From Gordionus sp. m RMFG-2023 (Eukaryota; Nematomorpha; Gordioida; Chordodea; Parachordodidae): a stretch of DNA of 64,000 nt. How positions within the stretch are numbered: the first letter of the stretch is position 1; every line of letters starts with the position of its first letter. Positions 11,851-23,873 of the stretch are shown here, in pieces. The DNA is taken from positions 62,001 to 126,000 of the forward strand of contig NC_088777.1 in assembly GCF_954871325.1 (NCBI RefSeq). Direction: 5' to 3'. Below the pieces are notes generated by a model, which did not search any database, was not told the DNA's origin, and was given only the letters and a program-made list of their open reading frames with translations. Made by a program: the position numbers and the translations under genes.

Positions 11851-13300
11851 AATCAAACCGGTAATAATTATTTCTTTTTAATTTTAATTGTGCTTATTGG
11901 ATGAATCTATGTATGGAGAAGAAATACAGAGAGTATATTAAAGAAAAAGATTATATTGTACTTAATGGATTAATCTATGTATGGAGAAGAAATACAAAGA
12001 GTATATTTAAGAAAAAGATTATAATGAGTGAAAAAAATTATTGATAATATATCTAAATTTAAAGGTGAAAGATTGGAAATGTGGAAAGGAACTATCATTA
12101 GCGATATTAAAAAATAAATTACTATCTTTAGAGATATTGTTGAATAAAATAAATTTAAAAAATTAATATTTGAAATGGATAAAATTAAAAGATAAATAGA
12201 AGAAGAAGAAAAATAAAGGGGTCGAAAAAATTAAAATAAAAAGTAATGAAATAGAAAAATTTTAAATGGAAGAAAGGGGAATTAAAAAAGTAATAATAAA
12301 TGAATTGGAAAAATTAAAATTGGAAATAGTAAGAAATGAAAAAGAAAAGGAAGAAATTAAAATAAAGGAAATTGAGGAAATAAGGAAGATGGGAAGATAT
12401 TGAATGTTAAAAAAGGGAAGTAGAGGAAATAGAAAATAAAAAGAAAGAAGAAATGGAGAAAGTTGAAGCAAAAAAATGGAGAAAAAAATTTTTAAATTGG
12501 AGGTAGAAAAAATGAGAATGAAAATAAAAGAAATGGAGAAGCAAATAAAAAAAAAGAAAAATGAATTTGAGTATAATTTTGAAATAATAAAGGGAAAATG
12601 TTTATCAAATAGAAGATGGCAATCGACAGGTAATAATGAGGTCAAATGGACCATGTTTTATTTGCGGAAAATATGGTCATATAAGCCGTGTAATGAAATT
12701 ATGCAGAGATCTCTGCCAATTGTTTGTGGAAGATGTTGAAATACGGGCCACAATAGGAAAATTGTTATGTTTCAGCTTTTAAAATAGAAGAAAATGTACA
12801 AAAAGTAAGGTCATGTTAAAATTGTGGAAGAACAGGACATACTTCGGATAAATGTTTCAGAAGAGAACAAATAGGTATCAATGCGTTTCCATCGGTTGTG
12901 TTTCCACTTGTTAAAAACGGTTTACCGGGAACTAATATTAAAAATGAATATAATAATGTAATATCAAAGATATGAAAAATGAAGGAAATAATGCTCAAAT
13001 AATAAGTTGTTTTTGATGTAGATATATTGGACTTTATGCGCGAGATTGTCCTATAGTATGACTGTATGATAGTGAAAAAAACATTTGTGGTTATTAAATC
13101 GGAAAACCCATTAAATCAAAAGAAAGAATTAATACAGAAATGCATTAAGTTTTAAAAATAAATTGGGATTCAGAATAAAGTAAGAGGTAAGTAATAATGA
13201 TTTGGTTATCAAAAATAAGAAAAATGAGCTGCCAAGTCAAACGTTTAAATTTGTAATACCAATTTTAGCAAAAAAGATAATATTAATTATGATGAATCTC
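11850..13300 (+). pseudogene. Ty3/gypsy Gag remnant with zinc knuckles
   Basis: Lys/Glu-rich coiled-coil-like sequence (about 12180-12600) is followed by several CCHC zinc-knuckle remnants in shifting frames. CFICGKYGH lies near 12655. CGRC, then a stop, then NTGHNRK lies near 12725. A third copy near 12820-12865 ends NCGRTGHTSDKC, and a degenerate one lies near 13015. Multiple stops and frameshifts show it is dead. It is the nucleocapsid portion upstream of the protease at 13306. The long minus-strand frame at 12262-12654 is a mirror of the Lys/Glu-rich region and is not a gene. Confidence 0.7.
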
Positions 13301-13305
13301 CGCGT

Positions 13306-13656
13306 GTGAAAATTAATGTGGTCAATAAAGAAACAATGTTATTGGATATAGGAGCTACTATATCGGTCATGGGATGTGAAGAATTTTATGAATTATGGCC
13401 TATTAAGCAAATAATAAATGATAAAATGATAGTAAAACAATTAAATGGAACTAAAATTGTAGCTTTGGGTAGGGTAAATTTACCGGTATTAATAAAAGAG
13501 ACAGTGTATGTTTTGGGTCTTTGGATACTAAAGCAAGAAATTGGTGCGATTATGGGGTGGGCTTGGATATCAAAATTTGGGCTAGATAATAATTTTTTGA
13601 ATATGTTTCAAGTAAAAAATAAAGTTAATGAAAATATGGAAATACCAAAAATGTGA
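13306..13656 (+). pseudogene. Ty3/gypsy aspartic protease domain
   Basis: A 116-codon frame with the retropepsin-type motif LDIGATISVMG, in which D-I-G-A corresponds to the catalytic D-[ST]-G/A. The distal conserved part GAIMGWAWISKFGL corresponds to the usual hydrophobic-Gly-Asp/Ala block. It lies in the Gag-to-Pol order expected for a gypsy element. The related protease at 23874-24140 has FDTAASISIMS and GWDWIIKLGL. A Lys/Glu-rich linker follows (13660-14350) instead of an intact reverse transcriptase. Confidence 0.75.
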
Positions 13657-14627
13657 GTAGAGAAGGTGGATATTAAAAACATAGAAAATAAATTGGTAAA
13701 AAATATGGTTTCAGAAAATATTGAAATTGAAAATTTGATAAATAGTAATCAAGAAATAAAAAAAATTCATAATTCGGAATTAGATATTGTTTTAAAAACT
13801 GATGGTGATTAAAAATTTTGAAATTAAAAATGAAATAATGAAAGAAGAAATCAAATTAGAATGTAATGAACGAAATGTAAGGAATGAAGAAATCGTTTGT
13901 GAATAAAGTTCAGATTATTGATAAAATTGAAATTTTACTAGATAATATAAGTTACGGAAAATGTATAAGCAATAAGTGAGGAAACTGATCAGGGTTTTTC
14001 TGAAATAGTAAATATTAAATGTGACGAAAATATGTTACATATTAATGAAATGGATAAAATTTGGGATTTGAAAATTGATAATATTTTGAAAACTAATGTT
14101 GAGGATTTTAAGTTTGAAATAGACTGTAAGATATTTGAAGAAGAATCTGAGTTAGAAAAGTTATATAAAATGTGGTAAAAAAATGTATAAAGAATCAAAT
14201 TTGGAGCAAAAAAAATTGCCTGTATCGCTAAAATTCCCGGCGAAATTTGTAAGGAAATAAGAAAAGGAGAAAGAAATATTTAAAGAAAAAATATCATGGA
14301 ATATGCAAAAATATATGGATGGAAATATAAACTTTGACGGAGACGTTATTAACAACGAAAAATTAAATTCTTAAGGCCAAAATAAAATTCGAAAGAATTT
14401 CGGTGTCATGTTTTTGATCGTTTTGATATCTAATGATTGTGGTAATTTTTATTTGGAAATTTAAAAAGAGATATATAGGAAGTTATGAATGTAATGAATT
14501 TTAAAGTAAAATGTCAAAGGATAAATTAATTAGAAATACGGGGGGGGGGTCAATGTTTAACTGTTAAAATGGGGGAAAGGTTATTAATGATGGAATGCTA
14601 CTTATAATTTATTTCTTTGTGAACATG

Positions 14628-14961
14628 TAAAGAAGGCAAAGAAGAAATTTGGATAGCTAATTTATATTATAATAATGGGGTAGGATGGTAAATCTCCTTC
14701 GGAAAAAATGTTGGGAAGGAAAACTAATACCTTTTTAGATATGTTAAAACCTGTTTCGAGAATGTTGGAAATTAAAAATAATGTGGAAAATGAATATATA
14801 GTTGATCAAATGGTCTGGGTTAGGATGTATGGAACTGGTAAAAAAAATGGAAAAAGGGGATAATTATAGAAAATTTAGGTAATAAATTGTGTAAAATAAG
14901 ATTGGAAGATATGACGGAAGGGCGTCGACATAGAGATCAGTTAAAATGTCGAGTTGAATAA
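14628..14961 (+). pseudogene. Ty3/gypsy integrase C-terminal end
   Basis: Frames (with shifts) read GKSPSEKMLGRKTNTFLDML, then DQMVWVRMYGTGKK, and end GRRHRDQLKCRVE with a stop at about 14961. This matches the typical C-terminus of gypsy integrases (GKSPxExxxGR, VWVR, xRHxDQLR). RT, RNase H and the integrase core are missing, so the element between about 11.9 and 15 kb is internally deleted. A run of 9 G lies just upstream near 14540. Confidence 0.75.
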
Positions 14962-14964
14962 ACT

Positions 14965-16110
14965 TAGTTGATATGTAAATACGTTGGGTTTAATTTTTTT
15001 TGTGTGTTAGGATAGGTCAATAATGTAAAAAAAATATATATGGGTTTATTGAAATTGTATTAATATGTATATTTTCGGCGTTATTTTGCAAATGTAAATG
15101 TTCTCATATTAAACTACTTTGAATTTATCCGATTGAAAGTAATTAAGCGGATAATTAAAAATAAGAAATAGGAACTTTTTAAAAAGAAGGAATAATTAAT
15201 AGTTTATGAAATTGGGGTTGAATTGAATTTCAAGAAAAAATTATAATGAGTTATTATAGGAATTTGGGGTAATTTGTAGAAAATGCGTTTTGGAAGATAA
15301 AAATTCGAATATAAATTGGGAAATAAGAAAAGAGGTTTAGGAATATATTTTAAGTAAAAGCGTATAATTATGGAATGAATATAATAAGGAATAGTAAATT
15401 TTGGGAAAATGTGTTATAAAAGTTATTTTTTTTTAAAAAATGGGAGATTTTAAAGAGAGAATATGGTGCATCAAGGAAAAGTAATTAATTATGAATGAGG
15501 GTAAATTGTAGAAGAATTCGTTTTTTTTAAAGTAAAAATTAGGATATGGGAAGATAAAAGTGGTTAAGAAATGTGTTGAGAGTAATTAATTTTGGAAATT
15601 GAGAAATATATATATAGTAAGTGAAATTAATCAAAATAGTCGGAAAATTAAAACAAATATAAAATTGTTTTTTTTTTGAGAAAGCAACAGGACCGTGTTA
15701 AATAAATGTAATATGAGTGAAATAACAGTAGAAAAATAAATTTGAAAAAAATAATGATTTTTGTGAAGTTGAATAAAGTTGTTAAAGTGATAGTTCTTGT
15801 TAAAAAAAAAATTAAAATGTATCTGGAATAATGTTAAAAGGAATGGATGGTGAATACATTTTGGATGTAATTAAAAAAAATTGGATTGACTCTTTGTAAT
15901 ATTTTTTCCAAACAACTACAATTATTCTGAACAATTAATTATAATGATGCTAGATTGATGATACCTTTATTAGATATATTCAATAAAATACATCGATAGT
16001 TGTATTGTATATTTCCTTTTATCTCATAATTAAATATTTTAAATATAATTATGTTTACATTATATTTCAATAATATTAGATTCCCAAGATGGCGTTTATT
16101 AAAATATTAT
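14965..16110. other. Post-integrase region and possible terminal repeat
   Basis: From 14965 to 15880 no frame is convincing. About 15890-16110 aligns by eye with 11335-11560 (ggattgact..., atagttgta, cccaagatggcgt), so the two may be eroded terminal repeats of this gypsy element. Confidence 0.4.
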
Positions 16111-16442
16111 TTATATAAAAATAAAATAATTTAGAAAAGTCAGATTTTTGAACATTTTGAAAAAAAATTAATTTTAAGTTACACTTTAAAAAAGAACAGA
16201 GTTACAAATATATTTTTAAATTAAGTTAATTTTGTAAAACTTTTGCAATAGCCCAAAAATGTAATATTTATTTTAATATTTATATTATAAATAAATAAAA
16301 AAAAAAAAATTTTTTCTTCTCACTTTAATCGGATATTTTTATTTTTAATCGAAATATTTAGTTTATAGAAAAGGAAAATCCATCAAATTATTCTCTTTTA
16401 TCTTCATAATCATTTGTGATAATCAATAAAAGCTAAAAAAAA

Positions 16443-16814
16443 TTATATTTGTACCTGTAGCAGCTCTTCCTTGGTGGGATAAGTAAACACCATAGGACAT
16501 TTGAACAAACCTATGCTACCCCGAAAATTATATTCATAAACAACATATATGGCACATAAGGGGTTGTTAAAATCATATTTAGACTTGCAAATTTCTGAAA
16601 AGAGAAATTCCCTTTGCCCCCACCTTCAATGAATATGTCTATGGTATTGAGTATTTAATTGTAATAATATATAAGTGAAGGAGTTGTTAAAAGCATAAAA
16701 ATAACATGCCCACTTATCCGTGTCAAAGGAAGAAAGCCAATTAAACTCCCATTTCGCCATCGACAAATACTTGCAGATAACTCCTATTTCCCAACCTGGT
16801 ATAATTTTTTATAC
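16443..16814 (-). pseudogene. Unrecognised coding remnant (one in-frame stop)
   Basis: The minus-strand frame is open for most of about 120 codons with one TGA. It includes WEIGVICKYLSMAKWEFNW, SSFDTDKWACYFYAFNNS, then after the stop RWGQREFLFSEICKSKYDF and FKCPMVFTYPTKEELLQ. Composition (Trp, Cys, Asp, Pro) is that of a real protein. A possible donor (CAG|gtacaa) ends the block. Its 3' part is repeated on the plus strand at 17757-17825 (FPMVFSYPIKEQLLQ). Whether it is a host gene or a transposon gene is unknown; duplication in inverted orientation makes a transposon plausible. Confidence 0.45.
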
Positions 16815-16861
16815 TAAGCATATCATTTTTTTCATGGCTGAAATAAACTTACGGTTCCTAG

Positions 16862-17084
16862 TAGTGTTGTTAAACGGCTCGTTTTGAGCCGATTTTTAAA
16901 AACGGCTATCTCAATATTTTAGCCAGATAATTATTGCCTAAGCCTCAAGATTTCGACAATATATGTCTGGATCTTTGTTCCTTCTATGAGCAAAATCTTC
17001 AGGCTTGGGTAATATTTGTATGGATGAAGTATTAAGTTAGCCGTTTTTAAAAATCGGCTCAAAACGAGCCGTTTAACAACACTA
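16862..17084. mobile_element. hAT-type MITE, 223 bp
   Basis: Long terminal inverted repeats: the left end tagtgttgttaaacggctcg mirrors the right end cgagccgtttaacaacacta. Flanking 8-bp repeats gttcctag and gttcgtag differ at one position. It inserted into the spacer of the inverted duplication. Confidence 0.85.
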
Positions 17085-18000
17085 GTTCGTAGAGCACAAT
17101 ATTTTAATGGGAAGTTTCCAGCCTAAAACTTGGAAGAATGCAGTTAATACCTTCAGAATAAATTTAAGCGGGCTGTATAAACCTATATAAAAATTAGAGA
17201 CCTAGAAGTGGTATCATCCATAAGCGAGGTCGAGTCCAGACTTTTTTTATAAAAAATAATTTTTTGGCCCTGACATAATTTTTTTTAATAATATCACATT
17301 TGTTTGTAATTTTTGTAGCTAAATAATGGCGATTTAAAATATTCGGTTCTGAGTATAATTAAAAAAATATTAAAATACGACCGGGCAAGTGTATTTAAAC
17401 CGGGTTGGGTTAGGCCTGCACTTATAAAAATCTTATCAAGACTGAATTCGTATTTTTACAAACTTGTATTTTGTAAGAAAAATATTTAATAAATGATAAT
17501 TTTGAATTTTCTTTTTTCAAATCTCATTATTTTCTCGATTAACCTTCAAAAATAACAAATTTTTGCCAAATCGATGATTATTAATTGCCAAATATGATCC
17601 CAAAAATCCATGCGAAGGATTATTATGAAGGCAAACAATTAGTATTAATTACCTTATCTTGAAAAAAAATTAACAACTCATGCCATATTAAATTTTTTTG
17701 TTTTTTTTAAATTCGTTTTTATATAAGTAATTGTTTAAATATGTATGTAATTTTTTTGGTAGTATTGGTTTGTTTAAATTTCCTATGGTGTTTTCTTATC
17801 CCATCAAGGAACAGCTGCTACAGGCATAAATATTTATTGTATTTTAGCTTTATATTATCTACAATGATTATGAAAATAAAAGCTTATAATTTCATTGGAT
17901 TTTCCTTTTCTATAAACTAAATATTTCAATTAAAGATAGTGTTTTTTAAAGTGCGTTCTAAACTTAAAATTACTAAAAAAATATTCAATAATCTGAAGGT

Positions 18001-19190
18001 AATTGTTTTCTATTTTGATGCACCATGTGGTGTCCAAGCGGTTCAAGTTAAATGCAGAGGAATGCCATATTTATGTCTAACAAGTTGGGAATTTTATTTA
18101 TAAATTTTGATTTAACAATCCGAAAGCGTGTTGGTAATTTCATTCATTTTATTTTTCTAGGGCATCCGCCCCCCCCCTTTCAGAAATTTATCACTTTTTG
18201 TGAATTAAGCTAATAAATATCCTCCTTATTTTTCTCCCCACCTCCTGTCCAAATGTATGCATATATGTTAAACAATAATTTGAAAGAAAGAATGTAAAAA
18301 TTAATATTTTTTTAAACTAAAACTATTCATTAAATTCATATTTTTTTGCAAAAAAGCATTTATATATAAAAAAAGAAAACCAAAAATGTTTTTTAAGAAA
18401 TGGAATATAAGCCAAAGATAAGTCTTAAGACAAAAGTGAAATATATTATAATTATTAAAAATGAATCTATAAAATTACTAAATAATATATCAAATATAAT
18501 TTTTTATAAAGTGAGTAATTTTAAATTATTTATCTTAATAAAAGTAAAATATAATTATAAAACTATTGATAAATTTAATCATAAATTAAATAAAAAAATT
18601 AAAGCACAATACAAACAGTGGAATATTATATGTCGTAGATTTACAATATATACCTAATTTTATCAATTATCATATAACATTCAAATAATTTTTACCAATA
18701 TATAGCGAATTATATATTTTACAGAAAACTAAAAAATACTGATATGGACATTAAAATTTTTTTATTAAAGTCATTGTGGAATGAATCATATGATGATTAT
18801 TTTTTAATATCATTTTTAATTTAAAATAAATAGATGGCATTAAATTATTAAATACAAATTGTTGCTATATTTATTATCAAGAGCGTTGATTAGTAAAATT
18901 TGTTGAAATTCTATATAATAGAGGAATATCATCTATATGCCTACTTAATTTTTATAAATAAATTTCTTATACTTGTTTGGAATAAATTAATATCATGCTT
19001 TTAATGCATATACAAGTAATTTATTAATAAATTAATAAAAATATATTTCATATCTTTTGCAGGTTTTTTTTTATTAAAATTAACCTCATAAAAAATATGT
19101 TATGACTATATATAGACTAAGGTAACCCGGCCGAAGGGGGGAGGTGAAGCCCCAAGTTATTTTTTAATTCCCTCCCCCCTTTAGGAAAAT
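18001..19190. other. AT-rich, non-genic
   Basis: The frame at 18400-18657 is Lys/Ile/Asn noise. A C-rich run (18168-18177) and a CATAGGCGTAGCCATGA-like hAT end near 19190-19205 hint at MITE debris around 19120-19205. Confidence 0.3.
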
Positions 19191-19199
19191 CATGGCTAC

Positions 19200-19560
19200 G
19201 CCTATGTTTGCGAGTATATCGTGCATGATAGATAACACCCGTGAAATAATAAACCATCGTTTTATCTATTGAAGATCCGAGATATGTGAGAGTTCTTTAT
19301 GTATAACTAAACATAATCGTGGTTAAGGTCATTTAATTTAAAGGGAGAATATTCGCCCTTGTCTGGATTAATTCGCAGTCCCAAACTGCTCCGCTGGTCT
19401 CTAATATCTAGATTGCCTTCATCACTTCATCCGGTGAGCCGTCTACTATACCAATTATTAAAAATAAGCTAGCATTGGTCATTTCGGGCTAGTATCTGGC
19501 TATTAATGCCAAGACCGAACAAAAGGGAACCTATAGGGTCACCTTTTGACAGGCATCTGT
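19200..19560 (-). pseudogene. LINE-type reverse transcriptase fragment
   Basis: The minus frame reads GDPIGSLLFGLGINSQI and later SSLGLRINPDKGEYSPF, the pattern of the RT QGDPLGPLLFxLxI and LGLxLNxxKC blocks of non-LTR-type RTs. Stops interrupt it. A related fragment in plus orientation is at 38627-38790. The catalytic double-aspartate box is not intact. Confidence 0.6.
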
Positions 19561-20419
19561 ATTTCATTTTAAAATATAGACAGCACATTTTTATATAATT
19601 TTTTTTGCGCATTTCCTAATTATTATTTCAAAAGTTTTGATTTATATATTACAATAAAATGGTGTATAACTATGACTCTTGAGTAGTTGGATAATAAGCA
19701 ACGTAGAAATTTGCTAAAAAAATCTTCAAATTAACTTCCATGACATATTTGGAAATTTACAAGATCTTGATAGGTAATTTTTTAAAAATATGATGCAAAA
19801 ATTGCTCATGAAAATATATGATATTTGCTAGATAGTAACTGATAATAAAATTAAAAATTATATGTTATATCCATATGTTTTAGATATTATATATACTTTG
19901 CAATATTCAAGAAATGTGTTAAAGGGGTCTATATCAAAAATGTTTTTTTAATCATTAGCTATACTAGTATAACCTTAATTAAGACATTTTATTAGATTTC
20001 CATGCATATAAAAATGAACAAATGGATTTACTTTCCCTATGATAAACTCATAATAACTGGTAATATAAAAGATTTTGAAAGGTATTTTAAACATAATATA
20101 AAAATGACACATGAAAATATTTGATTCATAGTAACTTATAATAAACCAAATATATGTAATAAATATATTTTTTTAGACATTGTAATGTGATAATTTGGAA
20201 TATAGATAACTTTAAAGCCTTAAAGAAAATTGTTAATAAACAGGTCTTTATCAAAAATGTTTCTTAGGCATATTAGCTATATGGAAAAATGATGTATATA
20301 TATTTATATTGTTACATTTAATTTTAGATTGCTTGGCTTCCAATGGAAACAATTATATTTACTTTCCCAGTAGGTAACAATTACAATAGAACCTTTCCAA
20401 AAACAAATTTTCAAAAATT

Positions 20420-20445
20420 AAAAGGGATAACTAGTTATCCCTTTT
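20420..20445. repeat. Perfect 26-bp palindrome
   Basis: aaaagggataac/tagttatccctttt is perfectly self-complementary and is flanked by further partial mirror sequence (tttcaaaa / ttgaaaa). Confidence 0.9.
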
Positions 20446-20489
20446 GAAAATAGCTAATCATGTTAAAAATTATTTTGTAAATTTATTAT

Positions 20490-20550
20490 ATAACTCATTA
20501 TTTTGAATTTAATCTTCTAAATAACTCATTATTTTGAATTTAATCTTCTA
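20490..20550. repeat. Two tandem copies of a ~31-bp unit
   Basis: ataactcattattttgaat followed by ttaatcttcta is repeated directly. Confidence 0.9.
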
Positions 20551-21629
20551 ATTATATAAAATTATTTTGTATGATATAAAATTTTAGAAGGAAAATTATA
20601 AATAAATAACTGAAAATAACAATAATGTTTATTTGCATCAAATAATATATTTAGTTTTTTAAATCTTAATTAAACTGGCATATTTCCAATAAATGTTTAA
20701 AAAGTTGGTAGTAGTGTGGTTATTTAGTTAGTTTTACATGACCATGACTGGTTTTTAAATAATGAATCAACCTTGTTGATTAAATCCATAGACCTGAGCA
20801 CCAAACCAATTTATACTATTTTGATCAATTTTATGCATAGAAGATGAATATTACAATATAATCTATTATATTTTAAAAATTGCTCTCTTATAATTTGAAA
20901 ATTAAAAATTAGAGGACAAGTAATGTGATTCCATAATAATTAAATAATAATATCGAATCATAAATATAGAGTTAAACAACAAATAAATACATTTTGGCTC
21001 AAAATTAAAGTCTAACCAATTATTAGGACAACTAGAGCCAACTCCTGAACTGCCTTAGCCATTTTTTACAACTTTGGGGTAGATATATTATTAATTAAAT
21101 AAACATATTACCCTCATTTTTTGTTGATATGAATTATAAATATCTAAAAAACGATAAATTCCTAAAATAAATTTTTCCTGATATTATAAAATAATCCTTA
21201 TGAATACGATATCACTTATTTAATTAATATGGAATTGAATTACTCATCCTCTATTTTTAATTTTCAGATTATAAGAAGAGAACAAATTTTAAAATAGGAA
21301 TCTAATATTGAAATATTTGTCCTCTGAATAAAAATATGATTGAGTAATATATTAACAATAAAATACTATAATAAGGGTGGTTTGGAGTTGCTGCTTGGCT
21401 CTATGGATTTGGTCAACTCATTTGGTTGGGTTGGTTTATATTTTTGACCAAAACCCCAACCAAAAATGATCTTAATTTTACCCAACCAAGCAATTTAACC
21501 ATACTAAAAAGAAGGTATGCAACTAAGAAATATATTAAAATAGCTTTAGTGTGCTTGCTACTCTATGCCTGAAATCAAACACTATTTCAAATGGAAAAAT
21601 ATAGGTTATCAATATATTAATCTTGTCAC

Positions 21630-21976
21630 TGATATATATTTTAAAATAATAATATATTTGAATAATTTTTTAACAGTATTAATATAAATCAATCAATTGA
21701 TAGTTGATATTTAGAAAAATAATATATATATTGATTTTTTATTATCATTATTAGTAATATTTATTGAATTGCAGATTGATTTGAAATATAATTTTGAAAA
21801 AGATATAAGCATTGTAGTTTTTATGATTATAAAAAATATATATTTTGTTCGAGATTTGATACATATTTGATAAAAATATTTATTTTGAATTAAAATAAAG
21901 ATTAACCAAAAATCCAGAATAAATTGAAATTGATAAATATTGGTGTTTAATTGAGAATAAAAGTAGATACATTTTA
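21630..21976 (+). mobile_element. 5' LTR of gypsy element 2
   Basis: Matches 30904-31280 along its length (shared tcaattgatagttgatattt, ttgttcgagatttgatacat, ataaaagtagatacat). Begins TG. The 5-bp repeat gtcac lies just outside both LTRs (21625-21629 and 31281-31285). A TGG-starting candidate primer-binding site (tggtgcctaccaaccagga) begins at 21978. The LTRs are visibly diverged, so the insertion is old. Confidence 0.82.
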
Positions 21977-22249
21977 ATGGTGCCTACCAACCAGGATACG
22001 AACACTTATTAGGGAAAAATAAAAAAAATAGTGAATATTTTGTGAAGAGAATTTTAGATATTATAAAAGTAGAACAATTTCTAGGACCGGGTTCCTCAAA
22101 ATAATAGTAATTCCGGATATATATATAAAGGTAAGAAATTTTGTTTTTATTGAATTATAAATTAAACAACGCAATTTAAAAAGTTTTTTTTTCTATTTAA
22201 TTTTTTTAGGATTTTAAAAAATTTATTTTTGATATAAATTTATGAAATC

Positions 22250-22837
22250 ATGGTTTATCCTTTTATTACTGTGCATAGGAAGCCTGATTTTAATAAAATT
22301 TCGATTTATAAGAATAATTTTAATAAAATTTTTAATACAAAATTCAATGAATTGGATGTGACTAATAGTGCGGTTACAGCTTTCATTTTTTTTATATTGT
22401 ATATATTATTAATTGGTTTTAGACAATTAATTAATAGAATTAAGAGAAGATCAGTGACAAATAAAATAATTAAATTAGGTGATCTAAATAATAATAAATC
22501 TTTAGATATTTCTGAAGATATCAAAAATAATTTGCATTTAATTTTATTAGAATTAAAAAATTTAAATGGTAAAAAGATTGTTTTACCAGAAGAACAATCA
22601 GAGAAAATATTATATACGAGTGAAGTATTTAATTTTCCTCAAAATATTGACATATTGGAGGATATAAATAAAAAATTAAATTCAATTGTGATAGAATTTA
22701 AAAAGCAAATATCTGAGGTTTTAATCGAGAAATCAGTAATAATTTTGAAAAATAATAATACTTTGAGACAAAGTACTGAGGAATCTCTAATGTTAAGTGA
22801 AATTAGAAAAATTTGTACAGAGAAGTTTCCAACTTAA
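22250..22837 (+). CDS. Gag-position ORF of gypsy element 2, with a hydrophobic segment
   Basis: An intact 195-codon frame starts about 270 bp after the 5' LTR. Its position and the zinc knuckles that follow make it the Gag capsid-side ORF, although I see no diagnostic capsid motif. Residues about 42-60 (NSAVTAFIFFILYILLIGF) form a strongly hydrophobic stretch followed by a basic patch (RIKRR), which looks like a membrane anchor. The C-terminal half is Lys/Glu/Leu-rich and helical. It is separated by a stop from the knuckle region at 22855-23221. Confidence 0.6.
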   Translation: MVYPFITVHRKPDFNKISIYKNNFNKIFNTKFNELDVTNSAVTAFIFFILYILLIGFRQLINRIKRRSVTNKIIKLGDLNNNKSLDISEDIKNNLHLILLELKNLNGKKIVLPEEQSEKILYTSEVFNFPQNIDILEDINKKLNSIVIEFKKQISEVLIEKSVIILKNNNTLRQSTEESLMLSEIRKICTEKFPT

Positions 22838-22854
22838 AAATTAAAAATAATCAT

Positions 22855-23221
22855 GATTGAAAGTTCTGAACTTTGTGGAAGAATAGGACATGTCGGTAAA
22901 AATTGCTATTTAAGAGATTGAAAAATCAATGTGAATGTCACTGCAAAACCAAGTGAAAAAAATGACATAATGTGTCATAGATGTGGTTTTGTGGGACATC
23001 TAAAACGAAATTGCATGGTGAAAGAAGCTAATTTCAAAAGTGGATTTTCTCAACAAACATCGGTAGTGATAAATCCAGTGGTTCGAAATATACAAAATCC
23101 TAGTGTTATAAGTGTGGATAAAAAAGGAATATATAATACAGATAATGATCGAATGTGTTTCAGATGGGAGGAATTGGGACACATTGCAATACATTGTATT
23201 CAAAGTGTGAGTGGGCAGTGA
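22855..23221 (+). CDS. Nucleocapsid region, three CCHC knuckles (gypsy element 2)
   Basis: A partial knuckle (LCGRIGHVGKNC) ends at about 22910, followed by a stop. The frame 22931-23221 then holds CHRCGFVGHLKRNC, a perfect CX2CX4HX4C, and CFRWEELGHIAIHC, in which the second Cys is Trp. Such knuckles bind RNA in retroelement Gag. The protease follows after the MITE insertion. Confidence 0.75.
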
Positions 23222-23731
23222 CTATATGATTTGAAAGAGAATCATAAAAATAAATAAATTGTATTTATAGAGAATATTAAATTTTGTGATATATATATTT
23301 TTATTAAAAATTTTGTGGATATATATAGTAATATAGATAATCATTATGGGAATGATTTTTATACATTGAAATTTAACTCGAATAAAAAGAGTTGTAATGT
23401 AAGAAATTTTTATTGTCATTTTGATGAAATAAAAAATAACCAAGAATTTGAATAAAAAGGATTATTGTAACCAAACAAGTGAGAAATATCCATGGGAGAT
23501 TTTTAATAAAAACATAAATGAGATTCAGAGATTTTTAATAAAAACATAAATGAGATTCAGAGATTTTTAAATTCTGTGAAGAATTTAGGTATGAATATTA
23601 ATTATAGTGAAAATGAGATTAAAATAAATACTATTCAGCCGATTATAATGCATAAAAATTTAATAACTGGGGGAGTAAAGGAACAGAGTTCGTGTCCTCG
23701 TATTAATTTAAAAATTGGTGATGGTTGATAT

Positions 23732-23873
23732 CAGAGTTGTTAAAGGATCTAGATATAAAAATGTGGTATCTATATCTAGATAGATTTTTGAATAAAATAT
23801 CGGTATCTAGATATTATTTTAGACGATGTATCTGTATCTAGATCCATTTAAAAAGTATCTTTTAACAACTCTG
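23732..23873. mobile_element. hAT-type MITE, 142 bp, inserted in the protease gene
   Basis: Ends cagagttgttaaagg and cttttaacaactctg, flanked by a perfect 8-bp duplication gttgatat (23724-23731, 23874-23881). Near-identical to 53278-53433. It interrupts the reading frame just before the protease active site, so it is younger than the gypsy insertion. Confidence 0.92.

Larger units (their letters stand above)
16150..18000. repeat. Inverted duplication with coding remnant in both arms
   Basis: The right arm 17757-18000 is the reverse complement of 16150-16510 apart from an extra ~110 bp in the left arm near 16205-16320. Shared words include cctatggtgtttacttatcc/cctatggtgttttcttatcc and ggattttccttttctataaa. 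The 1.25-kb spacer holds the MITE at 16862-17084. Confidence 0.7.
19561..21620. other. Non-genic, with diverged tandem duplication
   Basis: Two blocks about 300-317 bp apart (about 19700-19990 and 20040-20290) share catgaaaatat...atagtaact, ggtctatatcaaaaatgttt and ttagctata, so an old tandem duplication is likely. No gene is seen. Confidence 0.35.

Noticed and set aside
12262-12654. 130-codon minus-strand Ser/Phe-rich ORF
   Set aside because: It is the mirror of the Lys/Glu-rich Gag region and has no independent support.
18400-18657. 85-codon ORF
   Set aside because: Composition is almost only Lys, Ile, Asn and Tyr, as expected from random AT-rich DNA; no splice or motif support.
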